DNA of 64,000 nt, taken from contig DATLZU010000054.1 of assembly GCA_035573855.1 (NCBI GenBank), forward strand, positions 1 to 64,000, in the 5' to 3' direction. Shown piece by piece: positions 17,490 through 25,916 of the stretch. The DNA is from DATLZU01 sp035573855 (GTDB taxonomy: Bacteria > Nitrospirota > Nitrospiria > Nitrospirales > Nitrospiraceae). Positions within the stretch are counted from its first letter, which is position 1, and every line of letters starts with the position of its first letter. The notes under the pieces were generated by a model. That model made no database searches. It was given only the letters and a program-made list of their open reading frames with translations, and was not told the origin of the DNA. The position numbers and the translations under genes are program-made.

Positions 17490-18803
17490 CTAGCACTGCC
17501 GTTTCCGGCTTCGGACGGTTAACGGATTGCGGAGAATGATCGTCTGGTCTCGCTTAGAGCCGGTGGAGATGATGTCAATCGGACAGCCTGCCAGCTCCTC
17601 CACCCGATTCAAATAGCGCTTGGCCTCTGCCGGCAACTTCTTATAACTCGTCATACCAGTAGTGGGACTGCTCCAACCACGAAGAGTTTCATAAACTGGT
17701 TGGCACTCCGTCAAGACCTGCAGATCAGCCGGCATCTCACGATACAACCTGCCCTCATGCCTATAACCCGTACATACCCTCAACTCCTTACACCCATCCA
17801 GCACGTCGAGCTTGGTCACCGCCAAAGAGGCAAGGCCGTTGACTTTGGTCGCGTATCGGACCAAGACACCATCAAACCATCCGCACCGGCGCGGCCGCCC
17901 GGTTGTCGCGCCAAACTCCTTGCCCCGCTCTTGCAACCCAGACCCGACAGCATCCGTCAGCTCGGTCGGGAACGGTCCGCTCCCGACACGCGTCGTATAG
18001 GCTTTGGTGACCCCGAGAACGGCATCGATCTTCGTCGGTCCGACACCCGTGCCGGTGCAGGCGCCGCCCGCCACAGCGCTGGACGAAGTGACGTAGGGAT
18101 AGGTGCCGAAGTCGACATCGAGATGCGTTCCCTGAGCGCCTTCAAACAACACGGTGCGTTTCTCGTCGATCGCCTTGTTCAGAAGCGTGACTGTATCGGC
18201 GATGTAGCCTTTCAGCCGTTCTGCATAGCCCATGTATTGTTGGAACACCTTCTCGAGTTGAAAACCGTCAACCTTGTAGAGTCGTTCGAGAAACCAGTTG
18301 ATTTCGACCAGGTTTTCCTCCAGCTTGCGCCGGAACAGCGAAGGATTCAACAGGTCTCCCACCCGGATGCCGATGCGGGCCATTTTATCCGCGTACGAGG
18401 GCCCGATTCCCCTTCCCGTGGTCCCGATGCGCCGTGAGCCTCTCGATTGTTCCGAGGCCTTTTCAATGGCCTTATGATAGGGCAGGATCAAATGGGCCCG
18501 CTGGCTGATCACAAAATTCTTGCCGATTTTGACGCCCTTGGCCTGAAGTCGATCCATCTCCGCGATCAGCGCCTCCGGATCAACCACCACCCCGTTGCCG
18601 ATGATGCACAGCGTTCCTCGGTAGAGGATACCGGAAGGAATCAAATGAAAGACAAACGTGGCCCGCTGGTTGACGACGGTATGGCCGGCATTGGATCCCC
18701 CCTGGTACCGCACCACAACGTCGGCGTCGCGAGCCAGGATGTCCACAATCTTGCCCTTGCCCTCATCTCCCCATTGGGTTCCGACGACAACCAGATTACC
18801 CAT
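17490..18803 (-). CDS. purA: Adenylosuccinate synthetase
   Basis: 437 aa from ATG at 18803. It joins IMP and aspartate with GTP hydrolysis, the first committed step to AMP. Signatures: GTQWGDEGKGK near the N-terminus (GTP/IMP loop with catalytic Asp), NAGHTVV with the catalytic His, and QGTHLDVDFGTYPYVTSS. The C-terminus ends with ISTGSKRDQTIIL. The length is standard for the family. A longer frame upstream (to 18866) adds nothing conserved and starts with TTG. The ribosome-binding site GGGAGG abuts the ATG directly, which is unusually close. tRNA-Lys lies just downstream on the same strand. Confidence 0.98.
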   Translation of the reverse strand: MGNLVVVGTQWGDEGKGKIVDILARDADVVVRYQGGSNAGHTVVNQRATFVFHLIPSGILYRGTLCIIGNGVVVDPEALIAEMDRLQAKGVKIGKNFVISQRAHLILPYHKAIEKASEQSRGSRRIGTTGRGIGPSYADKMARIGIRVGDLLNPSLFRRKLEENLVEINWFLERLYKVDGFQLEKVFQQYMGYAERLKGYIADTVTLLNKAIDEKRTVLFEGAQGTHLDVDFGTYPYVTSSSAVAGGACTGTGVGPTKIDAVLGVTKAYTTRVGSGPFPTELTDAVGSGLQERGKEFGATTGRPRRCGWFDGVLVRYATKVNGLASLAVTKLDVLDGCKELRVCTGYRHEGRLYREMPADLQVLTECQPVYETLRGWSSPTTGMTSYKKLPAEAKRYLNRVEELAGCPIDIISTGSKRDQTIILRNPLTVRSRKRQC

Positions 18804-19106
18804 CCTCCCACCGGCTTGCGTTCTGTTTCTCGAAAAAAGAGCCCTGACCCACAAGATCAGAGCCAAAAGCGGCTCATCCTATGGACGCTCCTCCTCGTTT
18901 GTCAAGCTGCGTGCACACGGCTGCTTTCGCACAACCGGCATGAAGTTGAAGCGTGACGATGCGTCCGGCTCTCTCGCGGCGCATGTCTGACAGCCTCGTT
19001 CCTCGCTCTCCCTTTCCTTGACTGCCCCGAAACCGCGTGTTAGCATGCGCCCGTCTTTCACGTCACTCGGAACTTATCACTCACAAACTCGGCACTGAGA
19101 AGGGGT
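18804..19106. other. Divergent intergenic region between purA and tRNA-Ala
   Basis: It holds the purA leader and the tRNA-Ala promoter. A small hairpin, GAGCC-loop-GGCTC, lies near 18860-18875 without a T run. No gene is seen. Confidence 0.6.
19015..19043 (+). promoter_or_regulatory. Sigma-70-type promoter of tRNA-Ala
   Basis: TTGACT and TAGCAT hexamers are separated by exactly 17 bp. The predicted start point lies about 55 bp upstream of the mature tRNA. Confidence 0.6.
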
Positions 19107-19182
19107 GGGGCTGTGGCGCAGTTGGGAGCGCGCGTGAATGGCATTCACGAGGTCGCCGGTTCAATCCCGGCCAGCTCCACCA
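19107..19182 (+). tRNA. tRNA-Ala (anticodon GGC)
   Basis: 76 nt with CCA encoded. Acceptor GGGGCTG pairs with CAGCTCC and includes the G3:U70 wobble that marks alanine tRNAs. Anticodon stem CGTGA/TCACG encloses the loop ATGGCAT. T loop is GTTCAATCC-like and pairs GCCGG/CCGGC. Confidence 0.97.
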
Positions 19183-19347
19183 AACCGCGCTGGCTTCTCC
19201 CGTTGGCCGCTCTTCGGTTGCTCCTGGTGTCGACGGATCAGACCCTTCATTGCGATTGTTTTGCGCGCCAACCAACGTCCGGTTGAGCCAGAACTCACCA
19301 GACTCTATCGTCGTTGCTGTGCAGGAAAGACCCGCCCTGTTTGATTC

Positions 19348-21177
19348 ATGCTCCAGATCGAGTGTGTCAGCAAGCAATATGCCGCAAAGATCCTGCTGAA
19401 GGACGCGTCAGCGCACCTGCGGCCTGGCACGCGGGTCGGTTTAGTCGGCCCGAATGGAGTCGGGAAAACCACGCTCTTCCGGATGATCCTTGGAGAGGAT
19501 TCTCCGGACAAGGGCGTCATTCGCAGGCGACCGCGATTACGGATTGGATACCTGCCGCAGGACCTCGAAACGATCGCGGGCAAAACGGTCTTGGACGCCG
19601 CTCACCACGACCACTATCCCGAGTACGAGGCCAAGCGCATCTTGTCCGGACTCGGTTTCGGGGAGGCGGACTTCAACCGGCCGGTCGAAGCCCTCTCGGG
19701 CGGGTATCGCATGCGCGTCGCGCTAGCGCATCTCTTGTTGTCGAATCCCGACGTCCTGCTGCTCGACGAGCCGACCAACCATCTCGACAAACCGACGCAA
19801 GCATGGTTCGAAAGCTTTCTGTTGCGCACAAGGATGACCATTCTGGTCATCAGCCACGACACCGGATTCCTAGACCGGATCGCGACGCATATCTGGGAGA
19901 TCCGCCACCACACGATCCAGGAGTACCGCGGCAACTATACCGCGTTCCGCGAACAGCGGGCGGCACACGACGCCCAACGGGAGTCTTCAGCTAAACGGCA
20001 AGAGAAGGAGATCGCCCGCGTCCGGAAATTCATCGACCGCTTCCGCTACCAGGCCAACAAAGCCAGCCAGGTGCAGTCCCGCATCAAGCAACTGGAAAAG
20101 ATCAAACTGATCGAGCGGACGCGCGACCCCAAGCGTGTGCGCTTCACCTTCCCCGTCCCCCCGGCGAGCGGTCGGCAGGTCCTCGAACTGAAAGGGGTCG
20201 CAAAGAGTTACGGAGCCAAGGTGGTCTATGAGTCGCTCGACTTCTCCGTCGAGCGCGGAGAGCGAGTGGCGCTGGTCGGCGAGAATGGAGCGGGCAAAAG
20301 CACTCTGCTCAAAATATTGGCCGGGGTCCTGCCGTTCGACAAGGGCGCCAGAACCGTCGGACACGGTGTGACGTTGCATTATTTCGCACAGCATCAGGCC
20401 GAGGCGCTCAACCCGGAGCATACCGTTCTCGACTCATTGGCCGAGGTCTCGAAGCAAGCCGAGATGAATTTCTTGCGCGGGATTGCGGGTGCGTTCTTGT
20501 TCTCTGGTCCTGACCAGAAGAAGCCCGTCAAGGCGCTGAGCGGCGGCGAGCGCAACCGTGTTGCCCTCGCGCGGATGCTCGTCGAGCCGGCCAACACATT
20601 GTTGTTGGACGAACCGACAAACCACTTAGATCCGGCCTCGGTGGACGTGCTGACCGACGCGCTCGCGGAGTTCCCCGGCACCATCATCTTCATCTCCCAT
20701 GACCCGACATTCCTGACACGCATTGCGACGCGCGTGGTGGAGATCGAAGACGGTCAAGCGAAGAACTATTTCGGCGACTACGAGTACTACCTCTGGAAAA
20801 AAGCGCAGGAACTGGAGTCGATCAAGGAAACGCGCGAGGAACTCGAAGCGCAGGATACAGGACCGCGTGGAGCGGCCACTCTCACGGCATCCCCGGCGTC
20901 GAAATCCAACGCCAGGGACCGGCGTGAGCTGTCCAAGATTCAGGCGAGACTGGAAAAGCAGGTTGCGCGCGCGGAGGCTGAGATCGCCGAGATCGAGCGG
21001 AAGATCCGGGCACGCGATCAGGAACTCGCCGATCCAGCCCTCTATCAGGATTTCGCTAGATGGCACGCTCTTCACCTAGAACAGGAAACCTGGAAGAAGA
21101 ATCTGGAGCGACTGACGGCTCGGTGGGAACACTTGGCGGAGGAACTCAACAGCGTCAAACAGTCGCTGGAGGCATAA
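19348..21177 (+). CDS. ABC-F family ATPase (Uup/YheS type)
   Basis: 609 aa with two ABC ATPase domains and no membrane segments. Domain 1 has GPNGVGKTT, LSGGYRMRVAL and LLLDEPTNHLD; domain 2 has GENGAGKST, LSGGERNRVAL and LLLDEPTNHLD. The linker between them (about 205-270) is charged and helical, as in ABC-F proteins. The C-terminal coiled coil (about 525-609) resembles Uup. ABC-F proteins act on ribosomes or in DNA metabolism, not transport. The first signature loop is LSGGY instead of LSGGQ, common in the family. It lies 165 bp downstream of tRNA-Ala. Confidence 0.95.
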   Translation: MLQIECVSKQYAAKILLKDASAHLRPGTRVGLVGPNGVGKTTLFRMILGEDSPDKGVIRRRPRLRIGYLPQDLETIAGKTVLDAAHHDHYPEYEAKRILSGLGFGEADFNRPVEALSGGYRMRVALAHLLLSNPDVLLLDEPTNHLDKPTQAWFESFLLRTRMTILVISHDTGFLDRIATHIWEIRHHTIQEYRGNYTAFREQRAAHDAQRESSAKRQEKEIARVRKFIDRFRYQANKASQVQSRIKQLEKIKLIERTRDPKRVRFTFPVPPASGRQVLELKGVAKSYGAKVVYESLDFSVERGERVALVGENGAGKSTLLKILAGVLPFDKGARTVGHGVTLHYFAQHQAEALNPEHTVLDSLAEVSKQAEMNFLRGIAGAFLFSGPDQKKPVKALSGGERNRVALARMLVEPANTLLLDEPTNHLDPASVDVLTDALAEFPGTIIFISHDPTFLTRIATRVVEIEDGQAKNYFGDYEYYLWKKAQELESIKETREELEAQDTGPRGAATLTASPASKSNARDRRELSKIQARLEKQVARAEAEIAEIERKIRARDQELADPALYQDFARWHALHLEQETWKKNLERLTARWEHLAEELNSVKQSLEA

Positions 21178-21179
21178 GG

Positions 21180-21545
21180 CTACGGCGCTTCCTTGAGGGT
21201 TTCTTCCAGGTAGTAGTACAGCCAGCGGTTCTTCTCTTTCGTCACCAGTTCATCCCACACGACACCGATCAAAAAGCCTCTTTCCCACGGCTTGACCCAC
21301 GCCACGCTTCCGGAGAGCTTCTCCTGCTGCTCCACTCCCTCAGGGTCCAGAAACGCCAAGGAGACGGTCACTTTCTCATTGACCGGCAATTTTTCCTTGG
21401 CATGCAGGCCGGCGCCGATCTTGTTGACATTGTCCAGGACAGCAGTGACCCCTTTGCTTCCGCTCTTGGGCATGATGTGGGCGGACCCCACCAGCGTGGC
21501 CCGTACGTATTTCCGACGCTCATTGGGCGTTGCGACCGATCCCAT
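21180..21545 (-). CDS. PilZ-domain protein
   Basis: 121 aa from the ATG at 21545. It starts PNERRKYVRATLVGSAHI, then has VLDNVNKIGAGLHA and VSLAFLDPEG. The RRKYVR stretch fits the PilZ RxxxR region, while the DxSxxG strand has become DNVNKIG, so c-di-GMP binding is uncertain. It is convergent with the ABC-F gene, 3 bp apart. The 3' end of rarA lies upstream. Confidence 0.7.
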   Translation of the reverse strand: MGSVATPNERRKYVRATLVGSAHIMPKSGSKGVTAVLDNVNKIGAGLHAKEKLPVNEKVTVSLAFLDPEGVEQQEKLSGSVAWVKPWERGFLIGVVWDELVTKEKNRWLYYYLEETLKEAP

Positions 21546-21618
21546 GCCCGCATCCCCGGCGTTGCCCTTAAGTATAACCGAACAGGATCGTTTGTCCACA
21601 ATCAATTTCGGGCCGCGG

Positions 21619-22911
21619 TCACAGCGTTTTGGGCCGATAGTAGCGCCTGCCGCTGAGCCGCTCTGGCAGATGGGTCTGCTCGTCTTTCGCCATGGGGTCC
21701 TCATGCGCGTACCGATATCCCTGCCCATACCCGAGATCCCGCATCAGCGAGGTCACCGCGTTCCGCAAGTGGAGGGGAACGCCTAAGTTGCCGAACTCGC
21801 GTGCGTCTCGAAGCGCTTCGAGCAGGCCGACATACGAGGCATTGTCCTTCGGGCAGGAAGCCAGGTAAGCGGTCCCCTGGGCCAGGTTGATCTGGGCTTC
21901 CGGCAATCCGACGAACTCGACGGCCTGGAAGACTGCGGTGGCGACCACCAGGGCAAGCGGGTTGGCGTTGCCGATGTCCTCCGAGGCGAAAATGACCAGG
22001 CGCCGGGCAATAAACTTGGGATCTTCACCTCCTTCCAGCATTCGCGCCAACCAGTAGAGGGCTCCATCAGGGTCCGAATCCCGCAAGCTTTTGATGAAGG
22101 CCGAGATCAGATTGTAGTGTTCTTCCGCGGACTTATCGTAACGGAGCGATTTCTTCAGCACCGCCGCCTCCAATACCCGCTCATCGAGCAGTCGACGTCC
22201 GTCCCGGCCGGCCGGCGTTTGGGTCGCCACGAATTCCAGCGCCGTGAGCAAGGCCCGAGCGTCGCCGTTTCCGAACCCGATCAATCGGCGCTTGGCTTCC
22301 GGCGTCATGTCGATCCGGAGCGTTCCGAGACCCTGTTCCTTGTCCGCCAGGGCCCGTTCCAGGATCCGGCTCATCGCGTCATCCGACAGCGGTTTGAGGA
22401 CGACAACCAGGGAGCGCGAAAGCAGAGGGGCGATCACTTCGAACGACGGGTTCTCCGTGGTTGCGCCGACCAGAACGATTGTCCCCCGCTCCACGTGCGG
22501 AAGAAAGGCATCCTGCTGGGCCTTGTTGAAGCGATGAATTTCATCGACGAACAGAATCGTGCGCCGGCCGTGAAGCGCGCGCCGTTGCTCGGCGCCGCGG
22601 ATGATGTCGCGCAATTCCGGAATCCCCCCAGTGACGGCGGAAAATGGCACGAATTCCGCCTTCGTGTGCCGCGCGACGAGATGCGCAAGCGTGGTTTTTC
22701 CGGACCCAGGCGGCCCCCAGAAAATGACCGACGAGAGATGATCCGTTTCGATCGCACGCCGCAGCGGCCGATCAGGCGCCACGATCTCCTCCTGACCGAC
22801 GAAGTCCGAAAAGCTTTGCGGGCGCATACGCTCAGCGAGAGGGACCTGCTTGGCCTTCCGCTCGCCCGGACTCGAAAAGAGATTGCCTTCGTACTGTCGT
22901 GGATCGGCCAT
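21619..22911 (-). CDS. rarA: Replication-associated recombination protein A (AAA+)
   Basis: 430 aa from ATG at 22911; the frame is open further upstream, but the family starts here (MADPRQ then PLAERMRPQSFSDFVGQ). Walker A GPPGSGKTT, Walker B ILFVDEIHRFNK, sensor GATTENPSF. The C-terminal RarA/MgsA domain includes YNLISAFIKSLRDSDPDGAL and EDIGNANPLAL. The protein acts at stalled replication forks. It is related to clamp loaders and RuvB. The divergent hydrolase gene starts 170 bp away. Confidence 0.96.
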   Translation of the reverse strand: MADPRQYEGNLFSSPGERKAKQVPLAERMRPQSFSDFVGQEEIVAPDRPLRRAIETDHLSSVIFWGPPGSGKTTLAHLVARHTKAEFVPFSAVTGGIPELRDIIRGAEQRRALHGRRTILFVDEIHRFNKAQQDAFLPHVERGTIVLVGATTENPSFEVIAPLLSRSLVVVLKPLSDDAMSRILERALADKEQGLGTLRIDMTPEAKRRLIGFGNGDARALLTALEFVATQTPAGRDGRRLLDERVLEAAVLKKSLRYDKSAEEHYNLISAFIKSLRDSDPDGALYWLARMLEGGEDPKFIARRLVIFASEDIGNANPLALVVATAVFQAVEFVGLPEAQINLAQGTAYLASCPKDNASYVGLLEALRDAREFGNLGVPLHLRNAVTSLMRDLGYGQGYRYAHEDPMAKDEQTHLPERLSGRRYYRPKTL

Positions 22912-23081
22912 AGGCTCACGCGATGCGCGACGGGATTGTATACCGCCGGACGCACACCCGTAAATGGCGCGCACAGTCTCACAACCTTTGGACGGTTGGA
23001 GCCCCTTGACGAATTGGCCTTCTCTTGATAGGGGAACACTGCATAAACGCAACCATTCGTGACCGACGTAGGAGCGGGCCA

Positions 23082-23885
23082 ATGATTGTTGAAGTCAACG
23101 GTGTTCGTCTCGCCTATGATGACCGAGGCGCGGGGACACCCATTGTATTCCTTCATGCCTTCCCCTTGAACCGGACCATGTGGGCGGCTCAAGAGAGCAC
23201 CCTGTCGCAGCGGTTTCGGGTCATCACCGTGGACTTGCGTGGACACGGCGAATCGGACGCCCCGCTGTGGCGTTATACGTTGGACCAGTATGCGGACGAT
23301 GTGAATGCGCTCTTGGACCACCTCTCGATCCAACGGGCGGTCATGGCCGGGTTGTCGATGGGAGGGTATGTCCTGTTTGCCATGTATCGCCGCCATAGCG
23401 ACCGCATTCGCGGGTTGATCTTCGCGGATACCCGGGCCGAAGCCGACCAGCCGGCCCAAGCGACCTGGCGGTTCAATTTGGCACAGAAGGTCCACCAGGA
23501 AGGACCAAAGGCGGTCGCCGACGAGATGGTTCCCAAACTCCTTTCCCCGTCCACTATGCAGAAGAACCCCGCCTTGGTCGAGCGGGTGCGGGCCATTATC
23601 TTGAGTACACCGATCAGCGGAATTGTCGGCGATCTCATGGCCATCGCGGAACGACCCGATTCGACGCCGCTTCTGAAGACGATCACCCTCCCGACCCTGG
23701 TTCTGGTCGGCGATCAAGACAGGCTGACCACGCCGGAAGAGAACCGATGCCTCGCCGATGGCATCCCCGGTGCTCGGCTGGAGATCATTCCCGGCGCCGG
23801 CCACCTCAGTAACATGGAGCAACCGGAACTCTTCAATCAAGCGGTGAGCGCGTTTATGGAAAGCATCGAGGGAGAGAAAGTTTGA
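23082..23885 (+). CDS. Alpha/beta-fold hydrolase
   Basis: 267 aa from ATG at 23082 (GTAGGAGCGGGCCA upstream). Catalytic triad: Ser in GLSMGGY, Asp in GDQDRLT and His in GAGHLSN. The oxyanion region FLHAFPLNRTMW and the DLRGHGESD loop are typical of the family that includes 3-oxoadipate enol-lactonase and many esterases. The substrate cannot be told. It stands alone between rarA and folE. Confidence 0.92.
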   Translation: MIVEVNGVRLAYDDRGAGTPIVFLHAFPLNRTMWAAQESTLSQRFRVITVDLRGHGESDAPLWRYTLDQYADDVNALLDHLSIQRAVMAGLSMGGYVLFAMYRRHSDRIRGLIFADTRAEADQPAQATWRFNLAQKVHQEGPKAVADEMVPKLLSPSTMQKNPALVERVRAIILSTPISGIVGDLMAIAERPDSTPLLKTITLPTLVLVGDQDRLTTPEENRCLADGIPGARLEIIPGAGHLSNMEQPELFNQAVSAFMESIEGEKV

Positions 23886-23926
23886 ATTCGCGGTGCGCCG
23901 ATTCGGCATCGATCACGCAACGCCGC

Positions 23927-24574
23927 TTAATCCGGATCTCCGACGCTACCCCGCCGAATCAGCTTGAGGAATTCGTCCCGCGTCTGTTGCTGGCTTCTGA
24001 ACACCCCTAGCATGGAACTGGTTACCGCGATGGTGTTCTGCTTCTCGACGCCGCGCATCATCATACAGAGGTGGCGGGCCTCGATCACGACCCCGACGCC
24101 GTGGGCGTTTAGTTTCGACTGCAGGGTCTCCGCAATCTGGACCGTTAACCGTTCCTGCACCTGGAGCCGCCGGCTGAAGGCGTCCACCACGCGCGGGATT
24201 TTGCTCAGCCCGACCACTTTCTTGTTGGGGATATACCCAACGTGGCACTTGCCGAAGAACGGCAGCAGATGGTGCTCGCAGAGACTGAAGAAGTCGATAT
24301 CCTTCACAATCACCATCTCGTCGTAGTCGATCGGGAACAGGGCGCCGTTGAGCAATCGCTCGATGTCCTGCTGATAGCCCTGGGTCATGAACCGCAGGGC
24401 CTTCGCCACACGTTCGGGCGTTTTGAGGAGCCCGTTCCTCCTCGGTTGCTCGCCGAGCATGGCCAAGAGATCGGCGATCAGGACCTGGAGGTCCTCGACC
24501 TCGGCTGGACGGCCGTCGGCGCGAACGACCCGGTGGCGCCCCGCTCGTTTCGCTGTCGACAGACGATCACCCAT
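23927..24574 (-). CDS. folE: GTP cyclohydrolase I
   Basis: 215 aa; start chosen at 24574 because GGAG lies 7 bp upstream; ATG at 24586 is also possible. It converts GTP to 7,8-dihydroneopterin triphosphate. Zinc ligands are in CEHHLLPF and RHLCMMMRG, and the catalytic region is GLSKIPRVVDAFSRRLQ. The start overlaps the 3' end of the PTPS gene, so the two pterin enzymes are coupled. This may serve folate or a tetrahydropterin cofactor. Confidence 0.97.
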   Translation of the reverse strand: MGDRLSTAKRAGRHRVVRADGRPAEVEDLQVLIADLLAMLGEQPRRNGLLKTPERVAKALRFMTQGYQQDIERLLNGALFPIDYDEMVIVKDIDFFSLCEHHLLPFFGKCHVGYIPNKKVVGLSKIPRVVDAFSRRLQVQERLTVQIAETLQSKLNAHGVGVVIEARHLCMMMRGVEKQNTIAVTSSMLGVFRSQQQTRDEFLKLIRRGSVGDPD

Positions 24575-25016
24575 GAGACGCTCCATCTATCGTCACTCGG
24601 CACGGGCTCGATCCGGCATATTCGAAATAGTTGTCGCGGGTTTCGATCACCCCAACTTTCTCAAGCCGGCCTCGCGGGATACGCGCGACGAGGAGATCCC
24701 AAATTAGCATGGCCAGATTTTCGCCGGTCGTGGTTCGGCCGGCGAAACCGGGGTCCTGATTCAAATCCCGGTGGTCGAAACGCTTCACGATCGCGTCGTC
24801 CACTAGGCGGTCCAACTCCCGCAGATCGATCACGCTGCCGCTCCGAGGATCGATCTCGCCCGTCACCGTGACCAGCACCACGTAGTTATGCCCGTGGCCG
24901 TTGGGGTTATTGCACTTCCCGAACACGGCCCAGTTCTCCTCCTCGGAGAGCTGCTCGGTGTGCAGCCGATGCTGTGCGCAGAACCGATACCGCCGTGTGA
25001 CGCTGACCCGATCCAT
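24567..25016 (-). CDS. 6-pyruvoyl-tetrahydropterin synthase-type enzyme (PTPS/QueD family)
   Basis: 149 aa from ATG at 25016 (a longer TTG version to 25064 is possible). Zinc-binding histidines are in AQHRLHT and GHGHNY. The stretch FGKCNNPNGHGHNY keeps the catalytic Cys and closely follows true PTPS enzymes of the animal and type II bacterial class rather than short QueD sequences. PTPS turns dihydroneopterin triphosphate, the FolE product, into 6-pyruvoyl-tetrahydropterin. QueD would make a queuosine precursor from the same substrate. Coupling to folE supports either, but the motif favours PTPS. Confidence 0.88.
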   Translation of the reverse strand: MDRVSVTRRYRFCAQHRLHTEQLSEEENWAVFGKCNNPNGHGHNYVVLVTVTGEIDPRSGSVIDLRELDRLVDDAIVKRFDHRDLNQDPGFAGRTTTGENLAMLIWDLLVARIPRGRLEKVGVIETRDNYFEYAGSSPCRVTIDGASHG

Positions 25017-25175
25017 GATTTCAAGCTGCTCGAAGACAGCCCCGGACGATCGTTCGGAGGACAAAACGAATCGGGCCGGAATTGCGCTTCCTGCGGAAAG
25101 GCAACTCCGGCCCCTCGCTCGACTTCATCCGCGCTGCGGAGCTTTCGTCCGAAGGCTGAAAGCTGATGACCCTGT

Positions 25176-25496
25176 TTAGGCGCTGAACGAGCTGCCGCAC
25201 CCGCAGGTTGTCTTAGCCTGTGGATTTTTGATGGCGAAGCCAGACCCCTGCAGGCTGTCAACATAATCCACTTCCGCCCCGCTCAGCAGCGGCGCGCTCT
25301 GCGAATCCAGAATGACCTTCACGCCCCCCTTCTCGATGACCGTATCGTCATCGGACAGTTTGGATTCAAAAGCCATCCCGTACTGATACCCGTGACACCC
25401 ACCGCCGCGGACGTAAATCCGCAGACCGACCGTATCCTTCTCTTCGGCCATTAGTTCCTTGATCTTCTGCTCGGCCACCGGCGTAATGGTGATCAT
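25176..25496 (-). CDS. erpA: A-type iron-sulfur carrier (ErpA/IscA/HesB)
   Basis: 106 aa. Three conserved cysteines: GGGCHGYQYG and CGCGSSF near the C-terminus. A-type carriers hand Fe-S clusters to target proteins. ErpA-like rather than IscA by sequence, but this call is moderate. It lies between a ferredoxin gene and the pterin genes on the same strand. Confidence 0.9.
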   Translation of the reverse strand: MITITPVAEQKIKELMAEEKDTVGLRIYVRGGGCHGYQYGMAFESKLSDDDTVIEKGGVKVILDSQSAPLLSGAEVDYVDSLQGSGFAIKNPQAKTTCGCGSSFSA

Positions 25497-25544
25497 TGTT
25501 TTCCTCCCTTCTTGACCTGTCCGTAGTCTATCACACCACTTCCC

Positions 25545-25904
25545 TTATGGAAGGCTGCACTCATGGTCGCTGGCCCGAGCGTCCCGTTCCGGAGACGACG
25601 GCGACTCCCATTTCGATTTCGGCACCCGCACGATCACATCGCCCAAGACCCGGGCCTGGCACCCGAGGCGATGCCACGGTTCCGACAACGCTTCCCGATC
25701 CAAAAGGTCTTGCTCGTCAAAATCGATCTCCGAGAGGTTTTCACCGCCCGCCTGCACCTCGACCCGGCAGGTCGTGCAGGAGGCGTTCCCTCCGCAGTCA
25801 TGATTCAGAGGGAACCCGAGCCTCTGAGCCGCCTCCAGCAGCGTCACATTGGGTTCCACATCGCCGCTCTTTCCTTGAGGATGCAGGAACGTCACGCGCG
25901 GCAT
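25545..25904 (-). CDS. 2Fe-2S ferredoxin
   Basis: 119 aa. Cluster ligands follow the pattern CGGNASCTTC then a distal Cys in LGCQARV. The length beyond about residue 95 is a polar tail. It is 12 bp after the NuoF-like gene and probably exchanges electrons with that flavoprotein. Confidence 0.92.
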   Translation of the reverse strand: MPRVTFLHPQGKSGDVEPNVTLLEAAQRLGFPLNHDCGGNASCTTCRVEVQAGGENLSEIDFDEQDLLDREALSEPWHRLGCQARVLGDVIVRVPKSKWESPSSPERDARASDHECSLP

Positions 25905-25916
25905 CGCCGGCTTTCC

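Noticed and set aside
18804..18866. 21-residue N-terminal extension of PurA
   Set aside because: TTG start, not part of the family, while the ATG at 18803 gives the standard N-terminus.
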